Assembly (NCBI RefSeq): GCF_910591885.1
Contig: NW_025963625.1
Span: 62,001 to 126,000 of the forward strand
Direction: 5' to 3'
Length of the DNA stretch: 64,000 nucleotides
DNA from: Bombus terrestris
Lineage: Eukaryota; Arthropoda; Insecta; Hymenoptera; Apidae
The first letter of the stretch is position 1; the number at the start of each line of letters is the position of its first letter. A program made the position numbers and the translations under genes. Shown here piece by piece: positions 14,630 to 30,229 of this stretch. The notes under the pieces are model-generated. The model did not search any database and was not told the origin of the DNA. It saw nothing but the letters and a program-made list of their open reading frames with translations.

Positions 14630-17329
14630 ACAACGTGGGACAACGTGGGACAACGTGGGACAACGTGGGACAACGTGGGACAACGTGGGACAACGTGGGA
14701 CAACGTGGGACAACGTGGGACACCGTTGGACATCGTTGGACAACGTGGGACACCGTTGGACATCGTTGGACACCGTGGGACAACGTGGGACAACGTGGGA
14801 CACCGTTGGACACCGTTGGACATCGTTGGACACCGTGGGACAACGTGGGACAACGTGGGACAACGTGGGAAACCATGGAACAACGTGGGACAACGTGGGA
14901 CACCGTTGGACATCGTTGGACAACGTGGGACAACGTGGGACAACGTGGGACAACGTGGGACAACGTGGGACAACGTGGGACAACGTGGGACACCGTTGGA
15001 CAACGTGGGACACCGTTGGACATCGTTGGACACCGTGGGACAACGTGGGACAACGTGGGACAACGTGGGACATCGTGGGACAACGTGGGACACCGTTGGA
15101 CATCGTTGGACATCGTTGGACAACGTGGGACAACGTGGGACAACGTGGGACACCGTTGGACATCGTTGGACAACGTGGGACACCGTTGGACATCGTTGGA
15201 CACCGTGGGACAACGTGGGACAACGTGGGACACCGTTGGACACCGTTGGACATCGTTGGACACCGTGGGACAACGTGGGACAACGTGGGACAACGTGGGA
15301 AACCATGGAACAACGTGGGACAACGTGGGACACCGTTGGACATCGTTGGACAACGTGGGACAACGTGGGACATCGTGGGACAACGTGGGACAACGTGGGA
15401 CAACGTGGGACAACGTGGGACACCGTTGGACAACGTGGGACACCGTTGGACATCGTTGGACACCGTGGGACAACGTGGGACAACGTGGGACTACGTGGGA
15501 CATCGTGGGACAACGTGGGACAACGTGGGACAACGTGGGAAACCATGGAACAACGTGGGACAACGTGGGACACCGTTGGACATCGTTGGACATCGTTGGA
15601 CACCGTGGGACAACGTGGGACAACGTGGGAAAACGTGGGACAACGTGGGACACCGTTGGACATCGCTGGACACCGTTGGACATCGTTGGACACCGTGGGA
15701 CAACGTGGGACAACGTGGGACAACGTGGGACAACGTGGGACAACGTGGGACAACGTGGGACAACGTGGGACAACGTGGGACAACGTGGGACAACGTGGGA
15801 CAACGTGGGACAACGTGGGACAACGTGGGACAACGTGGGACAACGTGGGACAACGTAGGACAACGTGGGACAACGTGGGACATCGTTGGACACCGTTGGA
15901 CACCGTGGGACAACGTGGGACAACGTGGGACAACGTGGGACAACGTGGGACAACGTGGGACAACGTGGGGCAACGTGGGACAACGTGGGACAACGTGGGA
16001 CAACGTGGGACAACGTGGGACAACGTGGGACAACGTGGGACAACGTGGGACATCGTGGGACAACGTGGGACAACGTGGGACAACGTGGGACAACGTGGGA
16101 CAACGTGGGACACCGTTGGACATCGTTGGACAACGTGGGACACCGTTGGACATCGTTGGACACCGTGGGACAACGTGGGACAACGTGGGACACCGTTGGA
16201 CAACGTTGGACATCGTTGGACACCGTGGGACACCGTGGGACAACGTGGGACAACGTGGGACCACGTGGGACAACGTGGGACACCGTGGGACAACGTGGGA
16301 CAACGTGGGACAACGTGGGACAACGTGGGACACCGTTGGACATCGCTGGACACCGTTGGACATCGTGGGACAACGTGGGACAACGTGGGACAACGTGGGA
16401 CAACGTTGGACATCGTTGGACACCGTTGGACACCGTGGGACAACGTGGGACATCGTGGGACAACGTGGGACCACGTGGGACAACGTGGGACAACGTGGGA
16501 CAACGTGGGACAACGTGGGACAACGTGGGACAACGTGGGACAACGTGGGACATCGTGGGACAACGTGGGACAACGTGGGACAACGTGGGACAACGTGGGA
16601 CAACGTGGGACACCGTTGGACATCGTTGGACACCGTGGGACACCGTGGGACAACGTGGGACAACGTGGGACAACGTGGGACACCGTTGGACACCGTTGGA
16701 CATCGTTGGACACCGTGGGACAACGTGGGACAACGTGGGACAACGTGGGACAACGTGGGACAACGTGGGACAACGTGGGAAACCGTTGGACATCGTTGGA
16801 CACCGTGGGACACCGTGGGACAACGTGGGACACCGTGGGACAACGTGGGACAACGTGGGACAACGTGGGACAACGTGGGACAACGTGGGAAACCATGGAA
16901 CAACGTGGGACAACGTGGGACACCGTTGGACATCGTTGGACAACGTGGGACAACGTGGGACAACGTGGGACAACGTGGGACAACGTGGGACAACGTGGGA
17001 CACCGTTGGACACCGTGGGACACCGTTGGACACCGTTGGACATCGTTGGACACCGTGGGACAACGTGGGACAACGTGGGACAACGTGGGACAACGTGGGA
17101 CAACGTGGGACAACGTGGGACAACGTGGGACAACGTGGGACAACGTGGGACAACGTGGGACAACGTGGGACAACGTGGGACAACGTGGGACAACGTGGGA
17201 CAACGTGGGACAACGTGGGACAACGTGGGACTCCGTTGGACAACGTGGGACACCGTTGGACATCGTTGGACACCGTGGGACAACGTGGGACAACGTGGGA
17301 CAACGTGGGACAACGTGGGACAACGTGGG

Positions 17330-17509
17330 ACACCGTTGGACATCGTTGGACATCGTTGGACATCGTTGGACATCGTGGGACACCGTTGGACATCGTTGGA
17401 CATCGTTGGACACCGTTGGACATCGTTGGACATCGTTGGACATCGTTGGACACCGTTGGACACCGTTGGACACCGTTGGACACCGTTGGACATCGTTGGA
17501 CACCGTGGG
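17330..17509 (+). repeat. Short CT/TT island
   Basis: About 18 consecutive non-AG units, opening with CT followed by three TT and one TG. The opening differs from the earlier islands by one extra TT unit and lacks the internal AG interruption. Confidence 0.7.
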
Positions 17510-18619
17510 ACAACGTGGGACAACGTGGGACAACGTGGGACAACGTGGGACACCGTTGGACATCGTTGGACACCGTGGGACAACGTGGGACAACGTGGGA
17601 CAACGTGGGAGAACGTGGGACAACGTGGGACAACGTGGGACAACGTGGGACAACGTGGGACAACGTGGGACAACGTGGGACATCGTGGGACAACGTGGGA
17701 CAACGTGGGACAACGTGGGACAACGTGGGACACCGTTGGACAACGTGGGACACCGTTGGACATCGTTGGACACCGTGGGACAACGTGGGACAACGTGGGA
17801 CCACGTGGGACAACGTGGGACAACGTGGGACAACGTGGGACAACGTGGGACAACGTGGGACAACGTGGGACAACGTGGGACAACGTGGGACACCGTTGGA
17901 CAACGTGGGACACCGTTGGACATCGTTGGACACCGTGGGACAACGTGGGACAACGTGGGACAACGTGGGAGAACGTGGGACAACGTGGGACAACGTGGGA
18001 CAACGTGGGACAACGTGGGACAACGTGGGACAACGTGGGACAACGTGGGACAACGTGGGACATCGTGGGACAACGTGGGACAACGTGGGACAACGTGGGA
18101 CAACGTGGGACACCGTTGGACAACGTGGGACACCGTTGGACATCGTTGGACACCGTGGGACACCGTTGGACACCGTTGGACATCGTTGGACACCGTGGGA
18201 CAACGTGGGACAACGTGGGACAACGTGGGACAACGTGGGACAACGTGGGACAACGTGGGACAACGTGGGACAACGTGGGACCACGTGGGACAACGTGGGA
18301 CACCGTTGGACAACGTGGGACATCGTTGGACATCGTTGGACATCGTTGGACACCGTTGGACACCGTTGGACACCGTTGGACATCGTTGGACACCGTGGGA
18401 CAACGTGGGACAACATGGGACAACGTGGGACAACGTGGGACAACGTGGGACAACGTGGGACATCGTGGGACAACGTGGGACAACGTGGGACAACGTGGGA
18501 CAACGTGGGACACCGTTGGACACCGTGGGACACCGTTGGACACCGTTGGACATCGTTGGACACCGTGGGACAACGTGGGACAACGTGGGACAACGTGGGA
18601 CAACGTGGGACAACGTGGG

Positions 18620-18789
18620 ACACCGTTGGACATCGTTGGACATCGTTGGACATCGTTGGACATCGTGGGACACCGTTGGACATCGTTGGACATCGTTGGA
18701 CACCGTTGGACGTCGTTGGACATCGTTGGACATCGTTGGACACCGTTGGACACCGTTGGACACCGTTGGACATCGTTGGACACCGTGGG
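18620..18789 (+). repeat. Short CT/TT island, copy of the one at 17,330
   Basis: The opening order (CT, three TT, TG) matches the island at 17,330. It carries one private substitution, acgtcgttgg at 18,710, and ends in four CT-type units then TT and CG. Confidence 0.7.
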
Positions 18790-20379
18790 ACAACGTGGGA
18801 CAACGTGGGACAACGTGGGACAACGTGGGACAACGTGGGACAACGTGGGACATCGTGGGACAACGTGGGACAACGTGGGACAACGTGGGACAACGTGGGA
18901 CAACGTGGGACACCGTTGGACACCGTGGGACACCGTTGGACACCGTTGGACATCGTTGGACACCGTGGGACAACGTGGGACAACGTGGGACAACGTGGGA
19001 CACCGTTGGACATCGTTGGACACCGTGGGACAACGTGGGACAACGTGGGACAACGTGGGAGAACGTGGGACAACGTGGGACAACGTGGGACAACGTGGGA
19101 CAACGTGGGACATCGTGGGACAACGTGGGACAACGTGGGACAACGTGGGACAACGTGGGACACCGTTGGACAACGTGGGACACCGTTGGACATCGTTGGA
19201 CACCGTGGGACAACGTGGGACAACGTGGGATCACGTGGGACAACGTGGGACAACGTGGGACAACGTGGGACAACGTGGGACAACGTGGGACAACGTGGGA
19301 CAACGTGGGACAACGTGGGACATCGTGGGAAACCATGGAACAACGTGGGACAACGTGGGACACCGTTGGACATCGTTGGACATCGTTGGACACCGTGGGA
19401 CAACGTGGGACAACGTGGGAAAACGTGGGACAACGTGGGACAACGTGGGACATCGTGGGACAACGTGGGACAACGTGGGACAACGTGGGACAACGTGGGA
19501 CAACGTGGGACACAGTTGGACATCGTGGGACAACGTGGGACAACGTGGGACACAGTTGGACATCGTTGGACACCGTGGGACACCGTGGGACAACGTGGGA
19601 CAACGTGGGACAACGTGGGACAACGTGGGACAACGTGGGACACCGTTGGACACCGTGGGACAACGTGGGACAACGTGGAACAACGTGGGACAACGTGGGA
19701 CATCGTTGGACACCGTTGGACACCGTGGGACAACGTGGGACAACGTGGGACAACGTGGGACAACGTGGGACACCGTTGGACAACGTGGGACACCGTTGGA
19801 CATCGTTGGACACCGTGGGACAACGTGGGACAACGTGGGACAACGTGGGACAACGTGGGACACCGTTGGACACCGTTGGACATCGTTGGACACCGTTGGA
19901 CACCGTGGGACAACGTGGGACAACGTGGGACAACGTGGGACAACGTGGGACAACGTGGGACAACGTGGGACAACGTGGGACAACGTGGGACAACGTGGGA
20001 CAACGTGGGACAACGTGGGACAACGTGGGACAACGTGGGACAACGTGGGACAACGTGGGACATCGTGGGACAACGTGGGACAACGTGGGACAACGTGGGA
20101 CAACGTGGGACAACGTGGGACACCGTTGGACATCGTTGGACACCGTGGGACAACGTGGGACAACGTGGGACAACGTGGGACACCGTTGGACACCGTTGGA
20201 CACCGTTGGACACCGTTGGACATCGTTGGACACCGTGGGACAACGTGGGACAACGTGGGACAACGTGGGAAACCATGGAACAACGTGGGACAACGTGGGA
20301 CACCGTTGGACATCGTTGGACAACGTGGGACAACGTGGGACAACGTGGGACAACGTGGGACAACGTGGGACAACGTGGG

Positions 20380-21519
20380 ACACCGTTGGACACCGTGGGA
20401 CACCGTTGGACACCGTTGGACATCGTTGGACACCGTGGGACAACGTGGGACAACGTGGGACAACGTGGGACAACGTGGGACAACGTGGGACAACGTGGGA
20501 CAACGTGGGACAACGTGGGACATCGTGGGACAACGTGGGACAACGTGGGACAACGTGGGACAACGTGGGACAACGTGGGACACCGTTGGACAACGTGGGA
20601 CACCGTTGGACATCGTTGGACACCGTGGGACAACGTGGGACAACGTGGGACAACGTGGGACACCGTTGGACACCGTTGGACATCGTTGGACATCGTTGGA
20701 CATCGTGGGACACCGTTGGACATCGCTGGACACCGTTGGACATCGTTGGACACCGTGGGACAACGTGGGACAACGTAGGACAACGTGGGACAACGTGGGA
20801 CAACGTGGGACACCGTTGGACACCGTTGGACATCGTTGGACAACATGGGACAACGTGGGACAACGTGGGACAACGTGGGACAACGTGGGACAACGTGGGA
20901 CACCGTTGGACACCGTGGGACACCGTTGGACACCGTTGGACATCGTTGGACACCGTGGGACAACGTGGGACAACGTGGGACAACGTGGGACAACGTGGGA
21001 CAACGTGGGACAACGTGGGAGAACTTGGGACAACGTGGGACAACGTGGGACACCGTTGGACACCGTGGGACACCGTTGGAGACCGTTGGACATCGTTGGA
21101 CACCGTGGGACAACGTGGGACAACGTGGGACAACGTGGGACAACGTGGGACAACGTGGGACAACGTGGGACAACGTGGGACAACGTGGGACATCGTGGGA
21201 CAACGTGGGACAACGTGGGACAACGTGGGACAACGTGGGACAACGTGGGACACCGTTGGACAACGTGGGACACCGTTGGACATCGTTGGACACCGTGGGA
21301 CAACGTGGGACAACGTGGGACAACGTGGGACACCGTTGGACACCGTTGGACATCGTTGGACATCGTTGGACATCGTGGGACACCGTTGGACATCGCTGGA
21401 CACCGTTGGACATCGTTGGACACCGTGGGACAACGTGGGACAACGTAGGACAACGTGGGACAACGTGGGACAACGTGGGACACCGTTGGACACCGTTGGA
21501 CATCGTTGGACAACATGGG
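20380..21519 (+). repeat. 670-bp tandem duplication
   Basis: Units 20,380-20,849 recur at 21,050-21,519 at a constant offset of 670 bp. Shared rare markers are acaacgtagg (20,770 and 21,440), acatcgctgg and acaacatggg (20,840 and 21,510). The one difference I noticed in the overlap is agaccgttgg at 21,080. A separate variant, agaacttggg at 21,020, lies in the spacer between the two copies. Confidence 0.85.
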
Positions 21520-23279
21520 ACAACGTGGGACAACGTGGGACAACGTGGGACAACGTGGGACACCGTTGGACACCGTAGGACACCGTTGGACACCGTTGGA
21601 CATCGTTGGACACCGTGGGACAACGTGGGACAACGTGGGACAACGTGGGACAACGTGGGACAACGTGGGACAACGTGGGACAACGTGGGACAACTTGGGA
21701 CAACGTGGGACAACGTGGGACAACGTGGGACATCGTGGGACAACGTGGGACAACGTGGGACAACGTGGGACACCGTTGGACATCGTTGGACAACATGGGA
21801 CAACGTGGGACAACGTGGGACAACGTGGGACAACGTGGGACAACGTGGGACACCGTTGGACACCGTGGGACACCGTTGGACACCGTTGGACATCGTTGGA
21901 CACCGTGGGACAACGTGGGACAACGTGGGACAACGTGGGACAACGTGGGACAACGTGGGACAACGTGGGACAACGTGGGACAACGTGGGACAACGTGGGA
22001 CAACGTGGGACACCGTTGGACAACGTGGGACACCGTTGGACATCGTTGGACACCGTGGGACAACGTGGGACAACGTGGGACAACGTGGGACACCGTTGGA
22101 CACCGTTGGACATCGTTGGACATCGTTGGACATCGTGGGACACCGTTGGACATCGCTGGACACCGTGGGACAACGTGGGACAACGTGGGACAACGTGGGA
22201 CAACGTGGGACAACGTCGGACAACGTGGGACAACGTGGGACAATGTGGGACAACGTGGGACAACGTGGGACAACGTGGGACAACGTGGGACAACGTGGGA
22301 CAACGTGGGACAACGTGGGACATCGTGGGACAACGTGGGACAACGTGGAACAACGTGGGACAACGTGGGACATCGTTGGACACCGTTGGACACCGTGGGA
22401 CAACGTGGGACAACGTGGGACAACGTGGGACAACGTGGGACACCGTTGGACAACGTGGGACACCGTTGGACATCGTTGGACACCGTGGGACAACGTGGGA
22501 CAACGTGGGACAACGTGGGACAACGTGGGACACCGTTGGACACCGTTGGACATCGTTGGACACCGTTGGACACCGTGGGACAACGTGGGACAACGTGGGA
22601 CAACGTGGGACAACGTGGGACAACGTGGGACAACGTGGGACAACGTGGGACAACGTGGGACAACGTGGGACAACGTGGGACACCGTTGGACAACGTGGGA
22701 CACCGTTGGACATCGTTGGACACCGTGGGACAACGTGGGACAACGTGGGACCACGTGGGACAACGTGGGACAACGTGGGACAACGTGGGACAACGTGGGA
22801 CAACGTGGGACACCGTTGGACATCGTTGGACAACGTGGGACAACGTGGGACAACGTGGGACAACGTGGGACAACGTGGGACAACGTGGGACAACGTGGGA
22901 CACCGTTGGACACCGTGGGACACCGTTGGACACCGTTGGACATCGTTGGACACCGTGGGACAACGTGGGACAACGTGGGACAACGTGGGACAACGTGGGA
23001 CAACGTGGGACAACGTGGGACAACGTGGGACAACGTGGGACAACGTGGGACAACTTGGGACAACGTGGGACAACGTGGGACAACGTGGGACATCGTGGGA
23101 CAACGTGGGACAACGTGGGACAACGTGGGACAACGTGGGACACCGTTGGACAACGTGGGACACCGTTGGACATCGTTGGACACCGTGGGACAACGCGGGA
23201 CAACGTGGGACAACGTGGGACACCGTTGGACACCGTTGGACATCGTTGGACATCGTTGGACATCGTGGGACACCGTTGG

Positions 23280-24050
23280 ACATTGTTGGACATCGTTGGA
23301 CACCGTGGGACAACGTGGGACAACGTGGGACAACGTGGGAAAACGTGGGACAACGTGGGACAACGTGGGACAACGTGGGACAACGTGGGACAACGTGGGA
23401 CAACGTGGGACAACGTGGGGCAACGTGGGACAACGTGGGACATCGTGGGACAACGTGGGACAACGAGGGACAACGTGGGACAACGTGGGACAACGTGGGA
23501 CACCGTTGGACATCGTTGGACACCGTGGGACAACGTGGGACAACGTGGGACAACGTGGGACACCGTTGGACACCGTTGGACATCGTTGGACATCGTTGGA
23601 CACCGTGGGACAACGTGGGACAACGTGGGACAACGTGGGACAACGTGGGACAACGTGGGACAACGTGGGACAACGTGGGACAACGTGGGACAACGTGGGA
23701 CACCGTTGGACATCGTTGGACACCGTGGGACAACGTGGGACAACGTGGGACAACGTGGGACATCGTTGGACACCGTTGGACACCGTTGGACACCGTTGGA
23801 CACCGTTGGACATCGGTGGACATCGTGGGACACCGTTGGACACCGTGGGACAACGTGGGACAACGTGGGACAACGTGGGACACCGTTGGACACCGTTGGA
23901 CATCGTTGGACATCGTTGGACATCGTGGGACACCGTTGGACAACGTGGGACAACGTGGGACAACGTGGGACAACGTGGGACAACGTGCGACAACGTGGGA
24001 TAACGTGGGACAACGTGGGACACCGTTGGACATCGTTGGACACCGTGGGA
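23280..24050 (+). repeat. Duplicated segment of array II, copy 1 (offset about 6.05-6.08 kb)
   Basis: The order of rare units acattgttgg (23,280), acaacgaggg (23,460), acatcggtgg (23,810) and acaacgtgcg (23,980) recurs at 29,360, 29,540, 29,860 and 30,030. The offset drops from 6,080 to 6,050 bp between the second and third markers, a loss of three whole units in one copy. Confidence 0.85.
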
Positions 24051-24179
24051 CATCGTGGGACAACGTGGGACAACGTGGGACATCGTTGGACACCGTTGGA
24101 CACCGTTGGACATCGTTGGACACCGTGGGACAACGTGGGACAACGTGGGACAACGTGGGACAACGTGGGACAACGTCGG

Positions 24180-25559
24180 ACAACGTGGGACAACGTGGGA
24201 CAATGTGGGACAACGTGGGACAACGTGGGACAACGTGGGACAACGTGGGACAACGTGGGACAACGTGGGACAACGTGGGACATCGTGGGACAACGTGGGA
24301 CAACGTGGGACAACGTGGGACAACGTGGGACATCGTTGGACACCGTTGGACACCGTGGGACAACGTGGGACAACGTGGGACAACGTGGGACAACGTGGGA
24401 CAACGTGGGACAACGTGGGACAACGTGGGACAACGTGGGACAACGTGGGACAACGTGGGACACCGTTGGACATCGTTGGACAACGTGGGACAACGTGGGA
24501 CAACGTGGGACAACGTGGGACAACGTGGGACAACGTGGGACAACGTTGGACACCGTGGGACACCGTGGGACAACGTGGGACAACGTGGGACAACGTGGGA
24601 CAACGTGGGACAACGTGGGACAACGTGGGACACCGTTGGACATCGTTGGACACCGTGGGACAACGTGGGACAACGTGGGACAACGTGGGACAACGTGGGA
24701 CAACGTGGGACACCGTTGGACACCGTGGGACACCGTTGGACACCGTTGGACATCGTTGGACACCGTGGGACAACGTGGGACAACGTGGGACAACGTGGGA
24801 CAACGTGGGACAACGTGGGACACCGTTGGACACCGTGGGACACCGTTGGACACCGTTGGACATCGTTGGACACCGTGGGACAACGTGGGACAAAGTGGGA
24901 CAACGTGGGACAACGTGGGACAACGTGGGACAACGTGGGACAACGTGGGACAACGTGGGACAACGTGGGACAACGTGTGACATCGTGGGACAACGTGGGA
25001 CAACGTGGGACAACGTGGGACAACGTGGGACACCGTTGGACAACGTGGGACACCGTGGGACATCGTTGGACACCGTGGGACAACGTGGGACAACGTGGGA
25101 CCACGTGGGACAACGTGGGACAACGTGGGACAACGTGGGACAACGTGGGACAACGTGGGACAACGTTGGACATCGTTGGACATCATTGGACACCGTGGGA
25201 CAACGTGGGACAACGTGGGACAACGTGGGACAACGTGGGACAACGTCGGACAACGTGGGACAACGTGGGACAATGTGGGACAACGTGGGACAACGTGGGA
25301 CAACGTGGGACAACGTGGGACAACGTGGGACAACGTGGGACAACGTGGGACATCGTGGGACAACGTGGGACAACGTGGAACAACGTGGGACAACGTGGGA
25401 CATCGTTGGACACCGTTGGACACCGTGGGACAACGTGGGACAACGTGGGACAACGTGGGACAACGTGGGACACCGTTGGACAACGTGGGACACCGTTGGA
25501 CATCGTTGGACACCGTGGGACAACGTGGGACAACGTGGGACAACGTGGGACAACGTGGG
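24180..25559 (+). repeat. Approximately 3-kb higher-order repeat, copy 1
   Basis: Diagnostic units in order are acaatgtggg (24,200), acaacgttgg (24,540), acaaagtggg (24,890), accacgtggg (25,100), acatcattgg (25,180) and acaatgtggg (25,270). The same order is found 2,970-2,980 bp downstream and, in part, a further 3,070-3,080 bp on. The offset changes only in 10-bp steps. Confidence 0.88.
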
Positions 25560-27159
25560 ACACCGTTGGACAACGTGGGACAACGTGGGACAATGTGGGA
25601 CAACGTGGGACAACGTGGGACAACGTGGGACAACGTGGGACAACGTGGGACAACGTGGGACAACGTGGGACATCGTGGGACAACGTGGGACAACGTGGAA
25701 CAACGTGGGACAACGTGGGACATCGTTGGACACCGTTGGACACCGTGGGACAACGTGGGACAACGTGGGACAACGTGGGACAACGTGGGACACCGTTGGA
25801 CAACGTGGGACACCGTTGGACATCGTTGGACACCGTGGGACAACGTGGGACAACGTGGGACAACGTGGGACAACGTGGGACACCGTTGGACACCGTTGGA
25901 CATCGTTGGACACCGTTGGACACCGTGGGACAACGTGGGACAACGTGGGACAACGTGGGACAACGTGGGACAACGTGGGACAACGTGGGACAACGTGGGA
26001 CAACGTGGGACAACGTGGGACATCGTGGGACAACGTGGGACAACGTGGGACAACGTGGGACAACGTGGGACAACGTGGGACAACGTGGGACAACGTGGGA
26101 CAACGTGGGACAACGTGGGACAACGTGGGACAACGTGGGACAACGTGGGACATTGTGGGACAACGTGGGACAACGTGGGACAACGTGGGACACCGTGGGA
26201 CAACGTGGGACAACGTGGGACCACGTGGGACAACGTGGGACAACGTGGGACAACGTGGGACAACGTGGGACAACGTGGGACAACGTGGGACAACGTGGGA
26301 CAACGTGGGACAACGTGGGACAACGTGGGACAACGTGGGACAACGTGGGACACCGTTGGACATCGTTGGACAACATGGGACAACGTGGGACAACGTGGGA
26401 CAACGTGGGACAACGTGGGACAACGTGGGACAACGTGGGACACCGTTGGACACCGTGGGACACCGTTGGACACCGTTGGACATCGTTGGACACCGTGGGA
26501 CAACGTGGGACAACGTGGGACAACGTGGGACAACGTGGGACAACGTGGGACAACGTGGGACAACGTGGGACAACGTGGGACAACTTGGGACAACGTGGGA
26601 CAACGTGGGACAACGTGGGACATCGTGGGACAACGTGGGACAACGTGGGACAACGTGGGACAACGTGGGACACCGTTGGACAACGTGGGACACCGTTGGA
26701 CATCGTTGGACACCGTGGGACAACGCGGGACAACGTGGGACAACGTGGGACACCGTTGGACACCGTTGGACATCGTTGGACATCGTTGGACATCGTGGGA
26801 CACCGTTGGACATTGTTGGACATCGTTGGACACCGTGGGACAACGTGGGACAACGTGGGACAACGTGGGACAACGTGGGACAACGTGGGACAACGTGGGA
26901 CAACGTGGGACAACGTCGGACAACGTGGGACAACGTGGGACAATGTGGGACAACGTGGGACAACGTGGGACAACGTGGGACAACGTGGGACAACGTGGGA
27001 CAACGTGGGACAACGTGGGACACCGTTGGACACCGTTGGACATCGTTGGACATCGTTGGACATCGTGGGACACCGTTGGACATTGTTGGACATCGTTGGA
27101 CACCGTGGGACAACGTGGGACAACGTGGGACAACGTGGGACAACGTGGGACAACGTGGG

Positions 27160-28529
27160 ACAACGTGGGACAACGTGGGACAATGTGGGACAACGTGGGA
27201 CAACGTGGGACAACGTGGGACAACGTGGGACAACGTGGGACAACGTGGGACAACGTGGGACATCGTGGGACAACGTGGGACAACGTGGGACAACGTGGGA
27301 CAACGTGGGACATCGTTGGACACCGTTGGACACCGTGGGACAACGTGGGACAACGTGGGACAACGTGGGACAACGTGGGACAACGTGGGACAACGTGGGA
27401 CAACGTGGGACAACGTGGGACAACGTGGGACAACGTGGGACACCGTTGGACATCGTTGGACAACGTGGGACAACGTGGGACAACGTGGGACAACGTGGGA
27501 CAACGTGGGACAACGTGGGACAACGTTGGACACCGTGGGACACCGTGGGACAACGTGGGACAACGTGGGACAACGTGGGACAACGTGGGACAACGTGGGA
27601 CAACGTGGGACACCGTTGGACATCGTTGGACACCGTGGGACAACGTGGGACAACGTGGGACAACGTGGGACAACGTGGGACAACGTGGGACACCGTTGGA
27701 CACCGTGGGACACCGTTGGACACCGTTGGACATCGTTGGACACCGTGGGACAACGTGGGACAACGTGGGACAACGTGGGACAACGTGGGACAACGTGGGA
27801 CACCGTTGGACACCGTGGGACACCGTTGGACACCGTGGGACATCGTTGGACACCGTGGGACAACGTGGGACAAAGTGGGACAACGTGGGACAACGTGGGA
27901 CAACGTGGGACAACGTGGGACAACGTGGGACAACGTGGGACAACGTGGGACAACGTGGGACAACGTGGGACAACGTGGGACAACGTGGGACAACGTGGGA
28001 CAACGTGGGACACCGTTGGACAACGTGGGACACCGTGGGACATCGTTGGACACCGTGGGACAACGTGGGACAACGTGGGACCACGTGGGACAACGTGGGA
28101 CAACGTGGGACAACGTGGGTCAACGTGGGACAACGTTGGACATCGTTGGACATCATTGGACACCGTGGGACAACGTGGGACAACGTGGGACAACGTGGGA
28201 CAACGTGGGACAACGTCGGACAACGTGGGACAACGTGGGACAATGTGGGACAACGTGGGACAACGTGGGACAACGTGGGACAACGTGGGACAACGTGGGA
28301 CAACGTGGGACAACGTGGGACATCGTGGGACAACGTGGGACAACGTGGAACAACGTGGGACAACGTGGGACATCGTTGGACACCGTTGGACACCGTGGGA
28401 CAACGTGGGACAACGTGGGACAACGTGGGACAACGTGGGACACCGTTGGACAACGTGGGACACCGTTGGACATCGTTGGACACCGTGGGACAACGTGGGA
28501 CAACGTGGGACAACGTGGGACAACGTGGG
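27160..28529 (+). repeat. Approximately 3-kb higher-order repeat, copy 2
   Basis: Markers are at 27,180, 27,520, 27,870, 28,080, 28,150 and 28,240. Compared with copy 1 the run between acaaagtggg and accacgtggg is the same length, while the distance to acatcattgg is one unit shorter. A tcaacgtggg unit at 28,120, absent from copy 1, is private to this copy. Confidence 0.88.
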
Positions 28530-29359
28530 ACAACGTGGGACAACGTGGGACAACGTGGGACAACGTGGGACAACGTGGGACAACGTGGGACAACGTGGGA
28601 CAACGTGGGACAACGTGGGACAACGTGGGACATTGTGGGACAACGTGGGACAACGTGGGACAACGTGGGACAACGTGGGACACCGTTGGACAACGTGGGA
28701 CACCGTTGGACATCGTTGGACACCGTGGGACAACGTGGGACAACGTGGGACCACGTGGGACAACGTGGGACAACGTGGGACAACGTGGGACAACGTGGGA
28801 CAACGTGGGACAACGTGGGACAACGTGGGACAACGTGGGACAACGTGGGACAACGTGGGACAACGTGGGACAACGTGGGACAACGTGGGACAACGTGGGA
28901 CACCGTTGGACATCGTTGGACAACATGGGACAACGTGGGACAACGTGGGACAACGTGGGACAACGTGGGACAACGTGGGACAACGTGGGACACCGTTGGA
29001 CACCGTGGGACACCGTTGGACACCGTTGGACATCGTTGGACACCGTGGGACAACGTGGGACAACGTGGGACAACGTGGGACAACGTGGGACAACGTGGGA
29101 CAACGTGGGACAACGTGGGACAACGTGGGACAACGTGGGACAACGTGGGACAACGTGGGACAACGTGGGACATCGTGGGACAACGTGGGACAACGTGGGA
29201 CAACGTGGGACAACGTGGGACACCGTTGGACAACGTGGGACACCGTTGGACATCGTTGGACACCGTGGGACAACGCGGGACAACGTGGGACAACGTGGGA
29301 CACCGTTGGACACCGTTGGACATCGTTGGACATCGTTGGACATCGTGGGACACCGTTGG

Positions 29360-30050
29360 ACATTGTTGGACATCGTTGGACACCGTGGGACAACGTGGGA
29401 CAACGTGGGACAACGTGGGAAAACGTGGGACAACGTGGGACAACGTGGGACAACGTGGGACAACGTGGGACAACGTGGGACAACGTGGGACAACGTGGGG
29501 CAACGTGGGACAACGTGGGACATCGTGGGACAACGTGGGACAACGAGGGATAACGTGGGACAACGTGGGACAACGTGGGACACCGTTGGACATCGTTGGA
29601 CACCGTGGGACAACGTGGGACAACGTGGGACAACGTGGGACACCGTTGGACACCGTTGGACATCGTTGGACATCGTTGGACACCGTGGGACAACGTGGGA
29701 CAACGTGGGACAACGTGGGACAACGTGGGACAACGTGGGACAACGTGGGACAACGTGGGACAACGTGGGACAACGTGGGACACCGTTGGACATCGTTGGA
29801 CACCGTGGGACATCGTTGGACACCGTTGGACACCGTTGGACACCGTTGGACACCGTTGGACATCGGTGGACATCGTGGGACACCGTTGGACACCGTGGGA
29901 CAACGTGGGACAACGTGGGACAACGTGGGACACCGTTGGACACCGTTGGACATCGTTGGACATCGTTGGACATCGTGGGACACCGTTGGACAACGTGGGA
30001 CAACGTGGGACAACGTGGGACAACGTGGGACAACGTGCGACAACGTGGGA
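29360..30050 (+). repeat. Duplicated segment of array II, copy 2
   Basis: The counterpart of 23,280-24,050. It carries a private TAA-bearing unit ataacgtggg at 29,550; copy 1 has its own ataacgtggg at 24,000 in a different place, so the two arose independently or were reshuffled. Confidence 0.82.
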
Positions 30051-30229
30051 CAACGTGGGACAACGTGGGACACCGTTGGACATCGTTGGACACCGTGGGA
30101 CAACGTGGGACAACGTGGGACAACGTGGGACATCGTTGGACACCGTTGGACACCGTTGGACATCGTTGGACACCGTGGGACAACGTGGGACAACGTGGGA
30201 CAACGTGGGACAACGTGGGACAACGTCGG

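Larger units (their letters stand above)
1..20379 (+). repeat. Array segment I (CCATGG-marked subfamily)
   Basis: Long AG runs alternate with short CT/TT strings and with larger CT/TT islands. About 27 copies of a four-substitution marker unit (aaaccatgga) are scattered through this stretch, at roughly 0.2-2.5-kb spacing, the last at 20,270. Other recurrent variants are aaaacgtggg, acatcgctgg, acaacgtcgg and, from 10.8 kb on, accacgtggg. There is no gene or unique sequence. The right boundary is placed where the marker unit disappears and the 670-bp duplication begins; it is a change of repeat composition, not a sequence junction. Confidence 0.75.

Noticed and set aside
24000..24009. Stop-bearing units (ataacgtggg, acaacgtagg, acaacgtgtg and acatcgtttg) as terminators or gene ends
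   Set aside because: They are single-base variants of the unit that recur through block duplication, with no hairpin or T-tract nearby.
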